Shown here piece by piece: positions 36,660 through 49,950 of a stretch of 64,000 nt of DNA. The stretch covers positions 170,576,807 to 170,640,806 of the forward strand of contig CM061141.1 of assembly GCA_030789695.1 (NCBI GenBank), in the 5' to 3' direction. The translations under genes and the position numbers were made by a program. The DNA is from Scilla litardierei (lineage: Eukaryota > Streptophyta > Magnoliopsida > Asparagales > Asparagaceae). Below the pieces are notes generated by a model. It saw only the letters and a program-made list of their open reading frames with translations, was not told the DNA's origin and did no database searches. Each line of letters opens with the position of its first letter. Within the stretch, counting starts at the first letter, position 1.

Positions 36660-39090
36660 ATTGAGACCGTTTTGCGCGCAATGCAAAAATGTCAACATTT
36701 ACCCAAAATTGCCTTGTGGGCACAACCGGCAAAAATTGTGACCTTTTGCGCACCGGGCAAAAATGTCGACATTTACCCAAAATTATACAGCATGCACAGC
36801 CGGCAAAATTTTGACTGTTTTGCGTCCTGTGCAAAACAGTATACATTTGCCCAAAATTATCCAGCGCACACCCGGCAAAATTGAGAACGTTTTGCGCGCC
36901 GAGCTAAACTGCCTACATTTGACCAAAATTACCAAACGCGCACAATCGGCAATATTGTGACCATTTTGCGCGCTGAGCAAAACTGTCTACATTTTCCAAA
37001 AATTACGCACAGCGCACAACCGGCAAAATTGTGACAGTTTTGCGCGCTACGTAAAATTACACAGTGCGCACAAACGTCAAAAATGTTATCGTTTTGCGTG
37101 CTGAGCAAAACTGTCTACATTTACCCAAAATTACCCAGCGCGCACAACCCGCAACATTGTGACTGTTTTACGCACTACGTAAAAAATGTCCACATGTACC
37201 CAAAGTGACCCAGCACGCACAACCTGCAAAATTGTGACCGTTTTGTGTGCTGACCAAATATGTCAACATCTACCCAAAGTGACTCAGCGCGCACAACCAA
37301 CAAAATTGTGACTGTTTTGCGCGCTGAGCAAAACTGCCTACAATTTAACCAAAAGTACCAGCGCGCACACTCGGCAAAATTGTGACCGTTTCGCGCGCTG
37401 GGCAAAACTGTCTACAATTACCCAAAATTACCAGTGCGTACACCCGGTAAAATTGTGAACGTTTTGCCCGCTGGGCAAAAATGTTTAGTACCCAAAATTA
37501 CCAGCGCTCACACCCGGCGAAATTGAGACCGTTTTGTGCGCTGGGCAAAAATGTCTACATTTACCCAAAATTACTAGCGCCCACAGCAGGCAAAATTGTG
37601 GATGTTTTCCGCTCTGAGAAAAATGTCAACATTTACCCAAAATTACGCCACCCGCACAACCGGCAAAATTGTGACAGTTTTGCGCGATGAGCAAAACAGT
37701 CTACATTTACCCAAAATTACACGGGCGAAGAACCGGCGAAATTGTGACAGTTTTGCGCGCTGAGCAGAGCTGTCTGTATTTACCCAAAATTACCCAGCAC
37801 GCACAACCCGCAACATTGTGACTGTTTTACGCCCTACGTAAATAATGTCCACATTTACCAAAAGTGACCCAGCGCGCACAACCTGCAAAATAGTGACCGT
37901 TTTGCGCGCTGACCAAATATGTCTACATTTACCCAAAGTGACTCAGCGCGCACAACCGACAAAATTGTGACTGTTTTGCGCGCTGAGCAAAACTGTCTAC
38001 AATTTAACCAAAAGTACCAGCGCGCACACTCGGTAAAATTGTGACCGTTTTGCGTGGTGGGCAAAATTGTCTACAAATACCCAAAATTACCAGCACGTAC
38101 ACCCGGCAAAATTGTGAACGTTTTGCACGCTGGGCAAAAATGTCTAGTACCCAAAATTACCAGCGCCCACAGCCGGCGAAATTGTGACCGTTTTGCGCGC
38201 TGGGCAAAAATGTCTACATTTACCCAATATTACACAGGGCGCAGAACCGGCAAAAATGTGACCGTTTTGTGCGCGGGGCAAAACAGTCTACATTTACCCA
38301 AAATTAGCCAGCGAACAACCCGCAAAATTGTGCCCGTTTTACGTGCTAGGCCAATAATTTTTACATTTACCCAAAGAGACCCAGCGTGCACAACCTGCAA
38401 AATTGAGACTGTTTTGCGCGCTGATCAAACATGTCTACATTTACCCAAAGTGACCCAGTGCGCACTACCGGGAAAATTGTGACCATTTTACGCGCAGAGC
38501 AAAAATGTCTACATTTAACCAAAATTACCTGCGCCCACACCCGGCAAAATTGTGACCGTTTTGCGCGCTGGACAAAACTGTCTACATTTACCCAAAATTA
38601 CCAATGCACACACCCGGAAAAATTGTGACCGTTATTCGCGCGGAGCAATAATGTCGACATTCACCCGAAATTACTCAGCCTGCACAACCGGCAAAATAGT
38701 GACCGTTTGCGCTGGCAAAACTGTTTAAATTTTCCCAAAATTCCTCAACGCGCACAACCTGCAAACTTGTGACCGTTTTTCCCGTTAACAAAAAATGTCA
38801 AAATTTTCCCAAAATTACTCAACGCTTACAACCGGCAAAATGGTGACCATTTTACGCGCGGAGCAAAGAATGTCAACATTTAACCAAAATTACCCAGCGC
38901 GCACATCCGGCAAAATTGTGACAGTTTTACGTGCGGAGTAAAAGTGTCTGCAATTACCTAAAATTACAAAATAGTCTACATTTACCCAAAATTACCCAGG
39001 GCACAAAACCGACAAAATTGTGACCGTTTTGCTCCTTGCAAAATTGTTTGCATTTACCCAAAATTACCCAGCGCTCATAGCCGGCAAAAT
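36660..39090 (+). repeat. Satellite B segmental duplication Q, copy 1
   Basis: Aligns with 51150-53600 at an almost constant offset of about 14.50 kb, including both shortened TCTAGTACCC-type monomers (37482/51987 and 38141/52647) and the AAATTACAAAATAGTC truncated monomer (38965/53473). Confidence 0.8.
37520..38770 (+). repeat. Satellite B higher-order unit, copy 1 (1.57 kb offset)
   Basis: Aligns with 39085-40340. Landmarks are GTTTTCCGCTCTG (37600 and 39164), TGTCTAGTACCC (38141 and 39709), GTGCTAGGCCAATAATTTTT (38343 and 39908) and AAACTGTTTAAATTTTCC (38718 and 40290). Offsets are constant at 1564-1572 bp. Confidence 0.8.
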
Positions 39091-40340
39091 TGTGACCGTT
39101 TTGTGCGCTGGGCAAAAATGTCCACATTTACCCAAAATTACCAGCGCCCACAGCAGGCAAAATTGTGGCTGTTTTCCGCTCTGCGAAAAATGTCAACATT
39201 TACCCAAAATTACGCCGCCCGCACAACCCGCAAAATTGTGACAGTTTTGCGTGATGAGCAAAACAGTCTACATTTACCCAAAATAACAAAAGGCGAAGAA
39301 TCGGCGAAATTGTGACAGTTTTGCACGCTGAGCAGAGTTGTCTGCATTTACCCAAAATTACCCAGCGTGCACAACCAGCAACATTGTGACAGTTTTACGC
39401 ACTACGTAAATAATTTCCACATTTACCAAAAGTGACCCAACGCGCACAACCTGCAAAATAGTGACCGTTTTGCGCGCTGACCAAATATGTCGACATCTAC
39501 CCAAAGTGACTCAGCACGCACAACCAACAAAATTGGGACTGTTTTGCGCGCTGAGCAAAACTGTCTACAATTTAACCAAAAGTACCAGTGCGCACACTCG
39601 GCAAAATTGTGACCGTTTTGCGCGCTGGGCAAAACTGTCTATAATTACCCAAAATTACCAGCGCGTACACCCGGCAAAATTGTGAACGTTTTGCACGCTG
39701 GGCAAAAATGTCTAGTACCCAAAATTACCAGCGCCCACACCCGGCGAAATTGTGACCGTTTTGCGCGCTGGGCAAAAATGTCTACATTTACCCAATATTA
39801 CACAGGGCGCAGAACCGGCAAAAATGTGACAGTTTTGTGCGCGGGGCAAAACAGTCTACATTTACCCAAAATTACATAGTGAACAACCCGCAAAATTGTG
39901 ACCGTTTTACGTGCTAGGCCAATAATTTTTACATCTACCCAAAGTGACCCAGCGTGCACAACCTGCAAAATTGAGACTGTTTTGCGTGCTGATCAAACAT
40001 GTCTACATTTACCCAAAGTGACCCAGCGCGCACTACCGGGAAAATAGTGACCATTTTACGCGCAGAGCAAAAATGTCTACATTTAACCAAAATTACTCAG
40101 TGCTCATAGCCGACAAAATTGTGACCGTTTTGCGCGCTGGGCAAAACTGTCTACATTTATCCAAAATTACCAGCGCACACACCCGGCAAAATTGTGACCG
40201 TTATGCGCGTGGAGCAAAAATGTCGACATTCACCCGAAATTACTCAGCTTGCACAACCGGCAAAATAGTGACCGTTTTGCGCGCTGGCAAAACTGTTTAA
40301 ATTTTCCAAAAATTCCTCAGCGCGCACAACCTGCAAACTT
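39085..40340 (+). repeat. Satellite B higher-order unit, copy 2
   Basis: Tandem neighbour of 37520-38770. A third, shorter version follows at about 40381-41300, in which the same landmarks occur closer together (CCAATAATTTTT near 40650), indicating an internal loss of several monomers. Confidence 0.75.
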
Positions 40341-41866
40341 GTGACCGTTTTGTGTGCTGGACAAAAATGTCTACATTCACCCAAAATTACCAGCGCCCAC
40401 ACCAGGCAAAATTGTGGCTGTTTTGCGCTCTGAGAAAAAATGTTAACATTTACCCAAAATTACGCCGCCCGCACAACCGGCAAAATTGTGACAGTTTTGC
40501 GCGATGAGGAAAACAGTCTACATTTACGCAAAATTACACAGGGTACAGAACCGGCAAAAATGTGACAGTTTTGCACGCGGGGCAAAACAGTCTACATTTA
40601 CCCAAAATTACCCAGCGAACAACCCGCAAAATTGTGACCGTTTTACGTGCTAGGCCAATAATTTTTACATTTACCCAAAGTGACGCAGCGTGCACAACCT
40701 GCAAAATTGAGACTGTTTTGCGCACAGATCAAACATGTCTACATTTACCCAAAGTGACACAGCGCGCACTACCAGCAAAATTGTGACCATTTTACGCGTA
40801 GAGCAAAAATGTCTACATTTAACCAAAATTACTCAGCGCTCATAGCCGGCAAATTTGTGACCGTTTTGCGCGCTGGGCAAAACTGTCTACATTTACCCAA
40901 AATTACCCGCACACACACGCGGCAAAATTGTGACCGTTTTTCGCTCGGAGCATAAATGTCGACATTCACCCAAAATTACTCAGCCCGCATAACCGGCAAA
41001 ATTGTGATCGATTTGCACCGTGAGCAAAACTATTTAAATTTTTCCAAAATTGCTCAGCGCGCACAACCTGCAAAATTGTGACTATTTTGCCCGTTGACCA
41101 AAAATGTCAACATTTACCAAAAATTACTCAACGCTCACTACCGACAAATTGGTGACCATTTTACGAGCAGAGAAAAAGATGTCTACATTTAACCAAAATT
41201 AGCCAGTGCGGACATCCGGCAAAATTGTGACAGTTTTGCTTGCTGAGTAAAAGTGTCTACATTTACCAAAAATTACAAAATAGTCTACAATTACCCAAAA
41301 TTACCCAGTGCGCAAAACCGGCAAAATTGTGACCGTTTTGCGTCCTTGCAAAATTGTCTACATTTACCCAAAATTACCCAGCGTGCACAGACGACAAAAT
41401 TGTGACTGTTTTGCGTGCTGTGCAAAAATTGTCTACATTTACCCAAAATTACTCAGCGTGCACACCCGGCAAAAATTGTGACCGTTTTGCGCGTTGTGCA
41501 AAAATTTCTACATTTACCCAAAATTGCCATGGGGCACAACCGGTAAAAATTGTGACCGTTTTGCGCACTGGACAAAAATGTCAATATTTCCCCAAAATTA
41601 ATCAGCCTGCACAACCGGCAAAATTGCGACAGTTTTGCGCATTGCGCAAAACTGTCTAAATTTTCCCAAAATTCCTCAGCGCGCACAACCAGCAAAATTG
41701 TGACAGTTTTACACGTTGAAAAAAACGTCTACATTTGCCCAAAATACTCAACGCTCATAACCGGCAAAATGGTGACCATTTTGCGCGCGGCGAAAAAAAT
41801 GTCTACATTTAACCAAAATTACTTAGCGCGCACATCCGGCAAAATTGTCACCGTTTTGAGTGTTGG

Positions 41867-42276
41867 CACGAACGGTACCCCAAGTAAGATATAGTTACCA
41901 CCTTTCGTCTCACGAAGCAGAACACCCTCTACAGCTCTCACCAACGAAGGAGGGGACGAAGCAGAACACCCTCAACAGCTCTCACCAACGAAGGAGGGGA
42001 GGGACTATCCAAAGGTAGTGGAGTGGATCCTTCTGCTGATCAGATTGCGATACATCTCGCTAGAACGAGAGCTACAAGATGAACTAAACTCGCATGCGTT
42101 AAGCATATAGCTAGCCGCCGCCTTCTTTCTGAACCAGGATCAAAGTAAGTCAGCTAGTCATTCTGGTAGCGATCCGAGAAAGCCGAAAGCAAGCATTGAG
42201 TAACTTATCTCATTATTATAAATAAATAATTTCCTATTTCCCCGAGACTATACGCTCAAATGCGGTCAAGCGCAAT
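41867..42276. other. Non-satellite insert in satellite B, copy 1 (unknown origin)
   Basis: About 410 bp of unique-looking DNA from CACGAACGGTACCCC to CAAGCGCAATCAA, breaking a monomer on both sides. It has no long frame, no terminal inverted repeats and no obvious target duplication. The style (CGAAAGCAAGCATTGAG, AAGCCGAAAGC, GGAGGGGAGGGACT) reminds me of plant mitochondrial intergenic DNA, so a NUMT is a guess to be tested. It contains a 44-bp tandem duplication that copy 2 lacks. Confidence 0.7.
41912..41999 (+). repeat. 44-bp tandem duplication inside insert copy 1
   Basis: ACGAAGCAGAACACCCTC starts at 41912 and again at 41956, the two units differing at one base (CTCT/CTCA). Copy 2 of the insert (55843-56210) has a single unit, so this arose after, or was lost since, the 14-kb duplication. 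Confidence 0.85.
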
Positions 42277-44479
42277 CAAAGTGTCTACATTTATCCAAAA
42301 TTACCAGCGCACACAGCCGGCAAAATTGTGACTGTTTCGCGCGCTGCGCAAAAATGTCAACATTTACCCAAAATTACCCAGCGTGCACACCCGGCAAAAT
42401 TGTTCCCGTTTTGCGCGTTTTGCAAAAATGTCTACATTTACCCAAAATTACCATGTGTGCACAACCAGAAAAAATTGTGACCGTTTTGCACTCTGGGCAA
42501 AAATGTGGACATTTACCCAAGATTACCCAGCGCGCCAAGCGGGCAAAATTGTGACAGTTTTGCGCCTTGAGCAAAACAGTATACTTTTGACCAAAATTAC
42601 GCAACACACACAGCCGGCAAAAGTGACACAGTTTTGCGCGCTAAGTTAAACTGCCTACATTTGGCCAAAATTACCCAACGCGCACTGCCGGCAAAATTGT
42701 GACCGTTTTGCGCGCTGAGCAAAACTGGCTACATTTTCCAAAAATTACCCAGCGTGCACAACCGGCAAATTTGTGACAGTTTTGTGCGCTGAGCAAAACT
42801 ATCTACATTTAACCAAAATTACTCAGTGCGCACAAACGGTAAAAATGTCACCGTTTTGCGTGCTGGGTAAAACTGTCAACATTTACCCAAAATTACACAG
42901 CGCGCACAACCCGCAACATTGTGACTGTTTTGCGCACTACGCAAATAATTTCTACATTTACCCAAAGTGACCCAGCGCGCACAACCTGCAAAATCTTGAC
43001 CGTTTTGCACGCTGGGAAAACCTGTCTACATTTACCCAAAATAACCAGTGCGTACACCCGGCAAAATTGTGACAGTTTTCCGCGCTGGGAAAAAATGTCT
43101 ACATTTATCCAAAAATACCAGCGCACATACCCGGCGAAATTGTGGCCGTTTTGCGCAGTGCAAAAATGTCTACATTTACCCAAAATTGCCATGTGTGCCC
43201 AACCGGTAAAAATTGTGATCATTTTGCGCTCTTAGCAAAAATGTCGACATTTACCCAAAAATATCTAGCGCGCACAGCCGGTAAAATTGAGACCGTTTTG
43301 CGCCCTGCGCAAAACATGATACATTTGCCCAAAATTATGCAACGCGCACAGCCGGCAAAATTGAAACCGTTTTGCGCGCTGAGCAAAACTGCCTACATTT
43401 ATCCAAAATTACCGAACCCGAATAACCGGCAAAATTGTGACAGTTTTGAGCACGGGACAAAACTGTCTACTTTTACCCAAAATTACCCAGCGCGCACAAC
43501 CGGCAAAATTGTTACCATTTTACGCGCTAAGCAAATAATGTCTATATTTACCCAAAATTACCCAGTGCCCACACCCCGCAAAATTGTGACTGTTTTGTGC
43601 GCTGAGCACAAATGTCTACATTTACCCAAAGTGACCAAGCGCGCAAAACCTGCAAAATTGCGACCGTTTTGCACGCTGACCAAATTTGTCTACATTTACC
43701 CAAAATTACTTAGCGCTCACAACTAGCAAAATTGTGAACATTTTGCGTACTGAGGAAAAATGTCTTCATTTAACCAAAATCACTCAGCGCACATAGCCGG
43801 CAAAGTTGTGACCGTTTTGCGCGCTGGGCAACACTGTCTACATTTACCCTAAATTACCAGCGCACTTATCATACAAAATTGTGACCTTTTGCGCGCTGCA
43901 CAAAAATTTCAACATTTAACCAAAATTACTCAGCCCGCACAACCAGCAAAATTGTGACAGTTTGCGCGCTGAGCAAAACTGTCTAAATTTTCCCTAAATT
44001 CCTCAGCGTGCACAACCTATAAAATTGTGACCTTCTTGCCCGATAAAAATATCAATATTTACCCAAAATTACTCAACGCTCACAACCGGTAAAATGGTCA
44101 CCATTTTGTGCGCGGAGCAAAAAATGTCTACATTTAACCAAAATTACTCAACGCGCACATCCGGCAAAATTGTCATCGTTTTGCGTGCTGAGCAAAAGTG
44201 TCTACATTTACCCAAAAGTACGTAGCGCGCATAACCGGCAAAATTGTGACTGTTTTGCGTACTATGCAAATAATACCTACATTTACCCAAAGTGACCCAG
44301 CGCGCACTACCTGCAAAATTGTGACATTTTTGCGCGCTGACCAAATATGTCTACATTTACCCAAAGTGACTCAGTGCACACAACCGACAAAACTGTGACC
44401 GTTTTGCGTTCTGAGCCAAAATGTCTACATTTAATCAAAATTACTCAGTGCGCATAGCCAACAATATTGTGATCGTTTT

Positions 44480-46450
44480 ACGTGCTGGGTAAGACTGTCT
44501 ATATTTAACCAAAATTACCAGCGCGTACACCCAGCAAAATTGTGACCGTTTAGCGCACTAGGTAAAAATGTCTACATTTACCCAAATTTACCAGAGCCTC
44601 AAAATTACTCAGCACTCACAACCGACAAAACTGTGATCATTTTGCGCGCTGAGCAAAAATGTCTATATTTTACCAAAATTACACAACGCGCATAGCCGGC
44701 AAAATTGTGACCCTTCTGCGCGCTAGTCAAAACTGTCTACATTTTCCCAAAATTACCAGCACACACTCGGCAAACTTGTCACAAAAATGACAACATTTAC
44801 CCAAAATTACCAGCCCGCACAACCGCAAAATGGTGACAGTTTTGCGCGCTGAGCAAAACAGTCTACATTTGGCCAAAATTACACAGTGCGCACAACCGGA
44901 AAAAATGTGACCGTTTAGTGTGCTGGGCAAAACTTTCTACATTTACCCAAAATTACATTGCATGCACAACATGCAAAATTGTGACTATTTTGCGCACTAT
45001 GCAGATATTTCCAACATTTACCCAAAGTGACCCAGCTCGCACGACCTACAAAATTGTGACCATTTTGTGCGCGGACCAAATATGTCTACATTTAACCAAA
45101 GTGACTCAGCACGCACAACTGACAAAATTGTGACCGTTTTGCGCACTGAGGAAAAATGTCTACATTTAACCAAAATTACTCAGTGCGCATAGCCGACAAA
45201 ATTGTGACTGTTTTGCACATTGGGCAAAACTGTCTACATTTACCAGAAATTACCAGCGCGCACACCCGGTAAAATTGTGATCGTTTAGCGTACTGTGCAA
45301 AAATGTCTCCATTTACTCAAAATTACCAGCGCACACACCCTGCAAAATTGTGACCGTTTTGCGCCCGAAGCAAAAATGTCAACATTTACCCCAAATTACT
45401 CAGCCTGCACAACCGACAAAATTGTGACCGTTTTTAGCACTGACCAAAACTGTCTCCATTTTTCAAAAATTACACAGTGCGCTCAACTGTAAAAATTGTG
45501 ACAGTTTTGCGCGCTGAGCAAAACGGTCTACATTTTACCCAAAATTACCTAGGGCGCACAACCGGCAAAAATGTGACAGTTCTGCGCTCTGGGCAAAACT
45601 GCCTACTTTTACCCAAAATTATCCAGCGCGCACAACCGGTAAAATTGTGACCGTTTTGCGCGCTATGCAAATAATGTCTACATTTACCCTAAATTACCCA
45701 GTGCCCACAACCTGCAAAATTGTGACCGTTTTACGCGCTGAGCACAAATGTCTACATTTGCCCAAAGTGACCCAACGCTCACAACCTGCAAAATTGTGGC
45801 CGTTTTGTGCGCTGACCAAATATGTCTACATTTACCCAAAATTACTCAGTGCTCACAGCCGGCAAAATTGTGATCATTTTGCGTGCTGAGCAAAAATGTC
45901 TACATTTAACCAAAATTACTCAACGCGCATAGCCGGCAAAATTGTGACCGTTTTGCCCGCTGGGTAAAACTGTCTACATTAAAACAAAATTACCAGCACA
46001 CGCACCTGGCAAAATTGTGCCTGTTTTGCGTGCTGGGCAAAAATGTCAACATTTACCTAAAATTACTCAGCCCGCACAACCGGCAAAATTGTGACTGTTT
46101 TGCGCACTGAGCAGAACTGTTTAAATTTTTCCAAAATTACTCAACGCGCACAACCTGCAAAATTGTGACCGTTTTTCACGTTGACCAAAAATGTCTACAT
46201 TTGCCCAAAAATACTCAACCCTCACAACCGGAAAAATGGTGACCATTTTGCGCACGGAGCAAAAAATGTAAACCTTTAAGCAAATTTACTCAGCGCGCTC
46301 ATCCAGCAAAATTGTGATCGTTTTGCGTGCTGAGCAAAAGTGTCTACATTTACCCAAAATTACAAAATAGTCTACATTTACCCAAAATCACACAGCGTTC
46401 AAAACCGGCAAAATTATGACCGCTTTACGTACTTAGCAAAATTGTCTACA
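44480..46450 (+). repeat. Satellite B duplication P, partial third copy
   Basis: Follows the variant order of 31930-34150 and 61850-64000 (for example CACCCAGCAAAATTGTGACC with GTTTAGCGCAC, CATTTTTCAAAAATTACAC, AGGGCGCACAACCGG) but lacks several monomers, such as those around 32050-32500. It shows that block P has been copied at least twice. Confidence 0.6.
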
Positions 46451-48739
46451 TTTATCCAAAATTACCCAGCGTGCACAGCCGGCAAAATTGTGACTTTTTT
46501 GCGCGCTGCGCAAAAAATGTCTACATTACCCAAAATTATCCAGCGCGCACAACCGGCAAAGGCGAGACCTTTTTGTGCGCTGAGCTAAACTGCCTACATT
46601 TGTCCAAAATTACCCAACGCGCACTGCCGATAAAATTCTGACCGTTTTCGCTCTGAGCGAAAATGTCTACATTTTGCCATAATTACAAAGTGCGCACAAC
46701 CGGCAAAAATGTAACTGTTTTGCGTGCTGGGCAAAACTGTCTATATTTACCCAAAATTACCCAGCGTGTACAACCGGTAACATTGTGACAGTTTTGCGCA
46801 CTACGCAAATAATGTCTATATTTACCCAAAGTGATCCAGTGGACCCAAAATTGTGACCGTTTTGCGCGCTGGCCAAATATGTCTACATTTACCCAAAGTG
46901 ACTCAGCACGCACAACTGACAAAATTGTGACCGTTTTGTGTGCGTGCTGAGCAAAAAGGTCTTCATTTAACCAAACTTACTCAGGGAACATAGTCCGCAA
47001 AATTGTGACCGTTTTGCGCGTTAGCAAAACTGTCTACATTTACCCAAAATTACCAGCGCGCACACCCAGCAAAATTGTGACCGTTTTACGCACTGGGCAA
47101 TACTGTCTACATTTACCAAAAATAACCTGCGCGCACACACAAAATTGTGACCATTTTGCGCGCTGGGCAAAAATGTCAACATTTACCCAAAATTACGCTG
47201 CCAGCACAACCGGCAAATTGTGATAGTTTTGCGCGATGGGTAAAACAGTCTACATTTATCCAAAATTACACAGGGCACAGAACCGGCAAAAATGTGACCG
47301 TTTTGCGCGGGGCAAAACTGTCTAAATTTACCCAAAATTACCCAGCTCTCAACCGGCAAAATTGTGACCGTTTTATGCGCTAGGCCAATAATGTCTACAT
47401 TTACCCAAAGTGACCGAGCGTGCACAACCTGCAAAATTGAGACTGTTTTGCGCGTTGACCAAACATGTCTACATTTACCCAAACTGACCCAGCACGCAAT
47501 ACCGGCAAAATTGTTACCATTTTACGCGCAGAGAAAAAATGTCTACATTTAACCAAAATTACTTAGCGCTCAGAGCCTACAAAATTGTGACCGTTTTGCG
47601 CGCTGGGCAAAACTGTCTACATTTACCCAAAATTACCAACGCCGCACACGGCAAAATTGTGACCGTTTTGCGCGCGGAGCAAAAATGTCGATATTTACCC
47701 AAAATTACTCAGCCCGCACAACCGTCAAAATTGTGACCGTTTTGCGCGCGGGCATAACTATTTAAATTTTTCCTAAATTCCTCAGCACGTACAACCTGCA
47801 AAATCGTGATTGTATTGCCCGTTGACCAAAATTGTCAACATTTACCCAAAATTACTAAAGGCTCACAGCCGGCAAAATGGTGACCATTTTACGCGCGGAG
47901 CAAAGAATGTCAACATTTAACCAAAATTAGCCAGCGCGCACAGCCGGCAAAATTGTGACAAATTTGCGTGCTGAGCAAAAGTGTCTACATTTACCTAAAA
48001 TTACAAAAAAGTCTACATTTACCCAAAATTACCCAGTGTGCAAAACCGGCAAAATTGTGACAGTTTTACGACCCTGCAACATTGTCTACATTTACCCAAA
48101 ATTACCCAGCGCGCACAGCCGGCAAAATTGTGACTGATTTGCGCGCTGCGCAAAAAATGCCTACATTTACCAAAAATTACCCTGCGTGCACACCCGGCAA
48201 AATTGTCACCGTTTTGCGCGAAGTGCAAAAATGTCTACATTTACCCAAAATTGACATGGGGCACAACCGTTAAAAATTGTGACCGTTTTGCGCACTGGAC
48301 AAAAATGTCAACATTTACCAAAATTATCCAGCGCGCACAGCCGGCAAAATTGTGACTGTTTTGCGACCTGGGCAAAACAATATACATTTGCCCAAAATTA
48401 CTCACCGCGCACAGATGAGAAAATTGAGACCGTTTTGCACGCTGAGCTAAACTGCCTATATTTGACCAAAATTACCCAATGCGCACTGTCAGCAAAATTG
48501 TGACCGTTTTGCGTGGTGAGCAAAACTGTCTACATTTTCCAAAAATTACGTAGCGCGCACAACCGGCGAAATCTTGACAGTTTTGTGCCCTGAGCAAAAC
48601 GGTCTTCATCCACCCAAAATACACAGTGCGCACAACTGGCAAAATGTAACCGTTTTGCTTGCTTGGCAAAACTGTCTACATTTACCCAAAATTACGCAGC
48701 GCGCACAACCCCCAACATGTGACTGTTTTGTGCACTACG

Positions 48740-49950
48740 AAAATAATGTCTGCATTTACCTAAAGTGACCCAGCGCGCACAACCTGCAAAATTGTGACCG
48801 TTTTGCGCGCTGACCGAATATGTCTACATTTATCCAAAGTGACTCAGTGCGCACAACCGACAAAATTGTGACCGCTTTGCACGCTGAGCAAAACTGTCTA
48901 CATTTACCCAAAAATACCAGCGCGCACACTCAGAAAAATTGTGACAGTTTTGCGCACTGAGCAAAACTGTCTACATTTACCCAAAATTACCCATTGCGCA
49001 CAACCGGCAAAAATGTGCCCGTTTTACGCGCAGGGCAAAACTGTCTACATTTACCCAAAATTACCCAGTGCGCACAACCGGCAAAATTGCGACCATTTTA
49101 CGCGCTACGCAAATAATGTCTACATTTACCCAAAGTGTCCCAGCGCACACAACCTGCAAAATTGTGACCGATTTTGCGCACGGACCAAATATGTCTACAT
49201 TTACCCAAAGTGACCCAGCACGCACAACCTGCAAAATTGTGACCCTTTTACGCGCTGAGAAAAAATGTCTACATTTAACCAAAATTACTTAGCGCGCATA
49301 GCCGGCAAAATTGTGACTGTTTTGTGTGCTGATCTAATATGTATACATTTGCCCAAAGTAACTCACTGCGCAACACCAACAAGATTGTGATCGTTTTGTG
49401 CTCTGAGCAAAAATGTCTACATTTAACCAAAATTACTCAGTGCACATATGCGGCAAAATTATGACCGTTTTTCGCGATGGACAAAAATGTCTATATTTAC
49501 CCAAAATTACCAACGCTCACACCCGACAAAATTGTGACCGTTTAGCACGCTGGGCAAAAATGTCTATATTTACCCAAAATTACTCGCACACACACCTGGC
49601 AAAATTGTGACCGTTTTGCGCGCTGCACAAAAATGTCAACATCTACCAAAAATTACTCAGCCTACTCAACCGGCAAAATTGTGACCATTTTGTGCGCTGA
49701 CAAAAACTGTCTACATTTTCTAAAAATTATCTCAGCGCGCACAACCGTCAAAATTGTGACCGTTTTGCGCGCTGAGCAAAACTGTCTACATTTACCAAAA
49801 ATTAACCGGTGCGCACAACCGGCAAAAATGTGACTGTTTTGAGCGCTATGCAAATCATCTCTACATTTACCCAAAATTACCCAATGCCCACAACCCGCTA
49901 AAATGTGACTATTTTGTGCGCTGAGCACAAATGTCTACATTTACCCAAAG
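48740..49950 (+). repeat. Satellite B segmental duplication S, copy 1
   Basis: Aligns with 54080-55300 at an offset of about 5.35 kb. Shared rare forms include GCAACACCGACAAGATTGTG-like (49371/54723), CATATGCGGCAAAATT (49444/54797) and CAGCCTACTCAACCGG (49659/55012). Confidence 0.8.

Larger units (their letters stand above)
31611..41866 (+). repeat. Satellite B array, segment 1 (73-75 bp monomer)
   Basis: Tandem monomers whose landmarks are CTGTCTACATTTACCCAAAA, TTACCCAGCGCGCACAACCG, GCAAAATTGTGACCGTTTTG and CGCGCTGAGCAAAA. Monomer variants recur in fixed order. For example, a CACTACGCAAATAAT monomer is followed by one with AAAGTGACCC...CTGACCAAATAT, then one with AAAGTGACTC...CCGACAAAA (near 31790, 34740, 36000, 37190, 37850, 39415). 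A shortened monomer (TGTCTAGTACCC or TGTTTAGTACCC) marks 37482, 38141 and 39709. All frames in this array are repeat by-products. Confidence 0.95.
41560..44205 (+). repeat. Satellite B segmental duplication R, copy 1
   Basis: Aligns with about 55535-58130 at an offset of about 13.9-14.0 kb, and carries the non-satellite insert. It diverges at about 44210, where the other copy has the AAATTACAAAATAGTC truncated monomer. Confidence 0.8.

Noticed and set aside
41867..42276. Insert in satellite B as a MITE or other DNA transposon
   Set aside because: No terminal inverted repeats or target duplication seen, and both copies share the same flanks, so they are not independent insertions.
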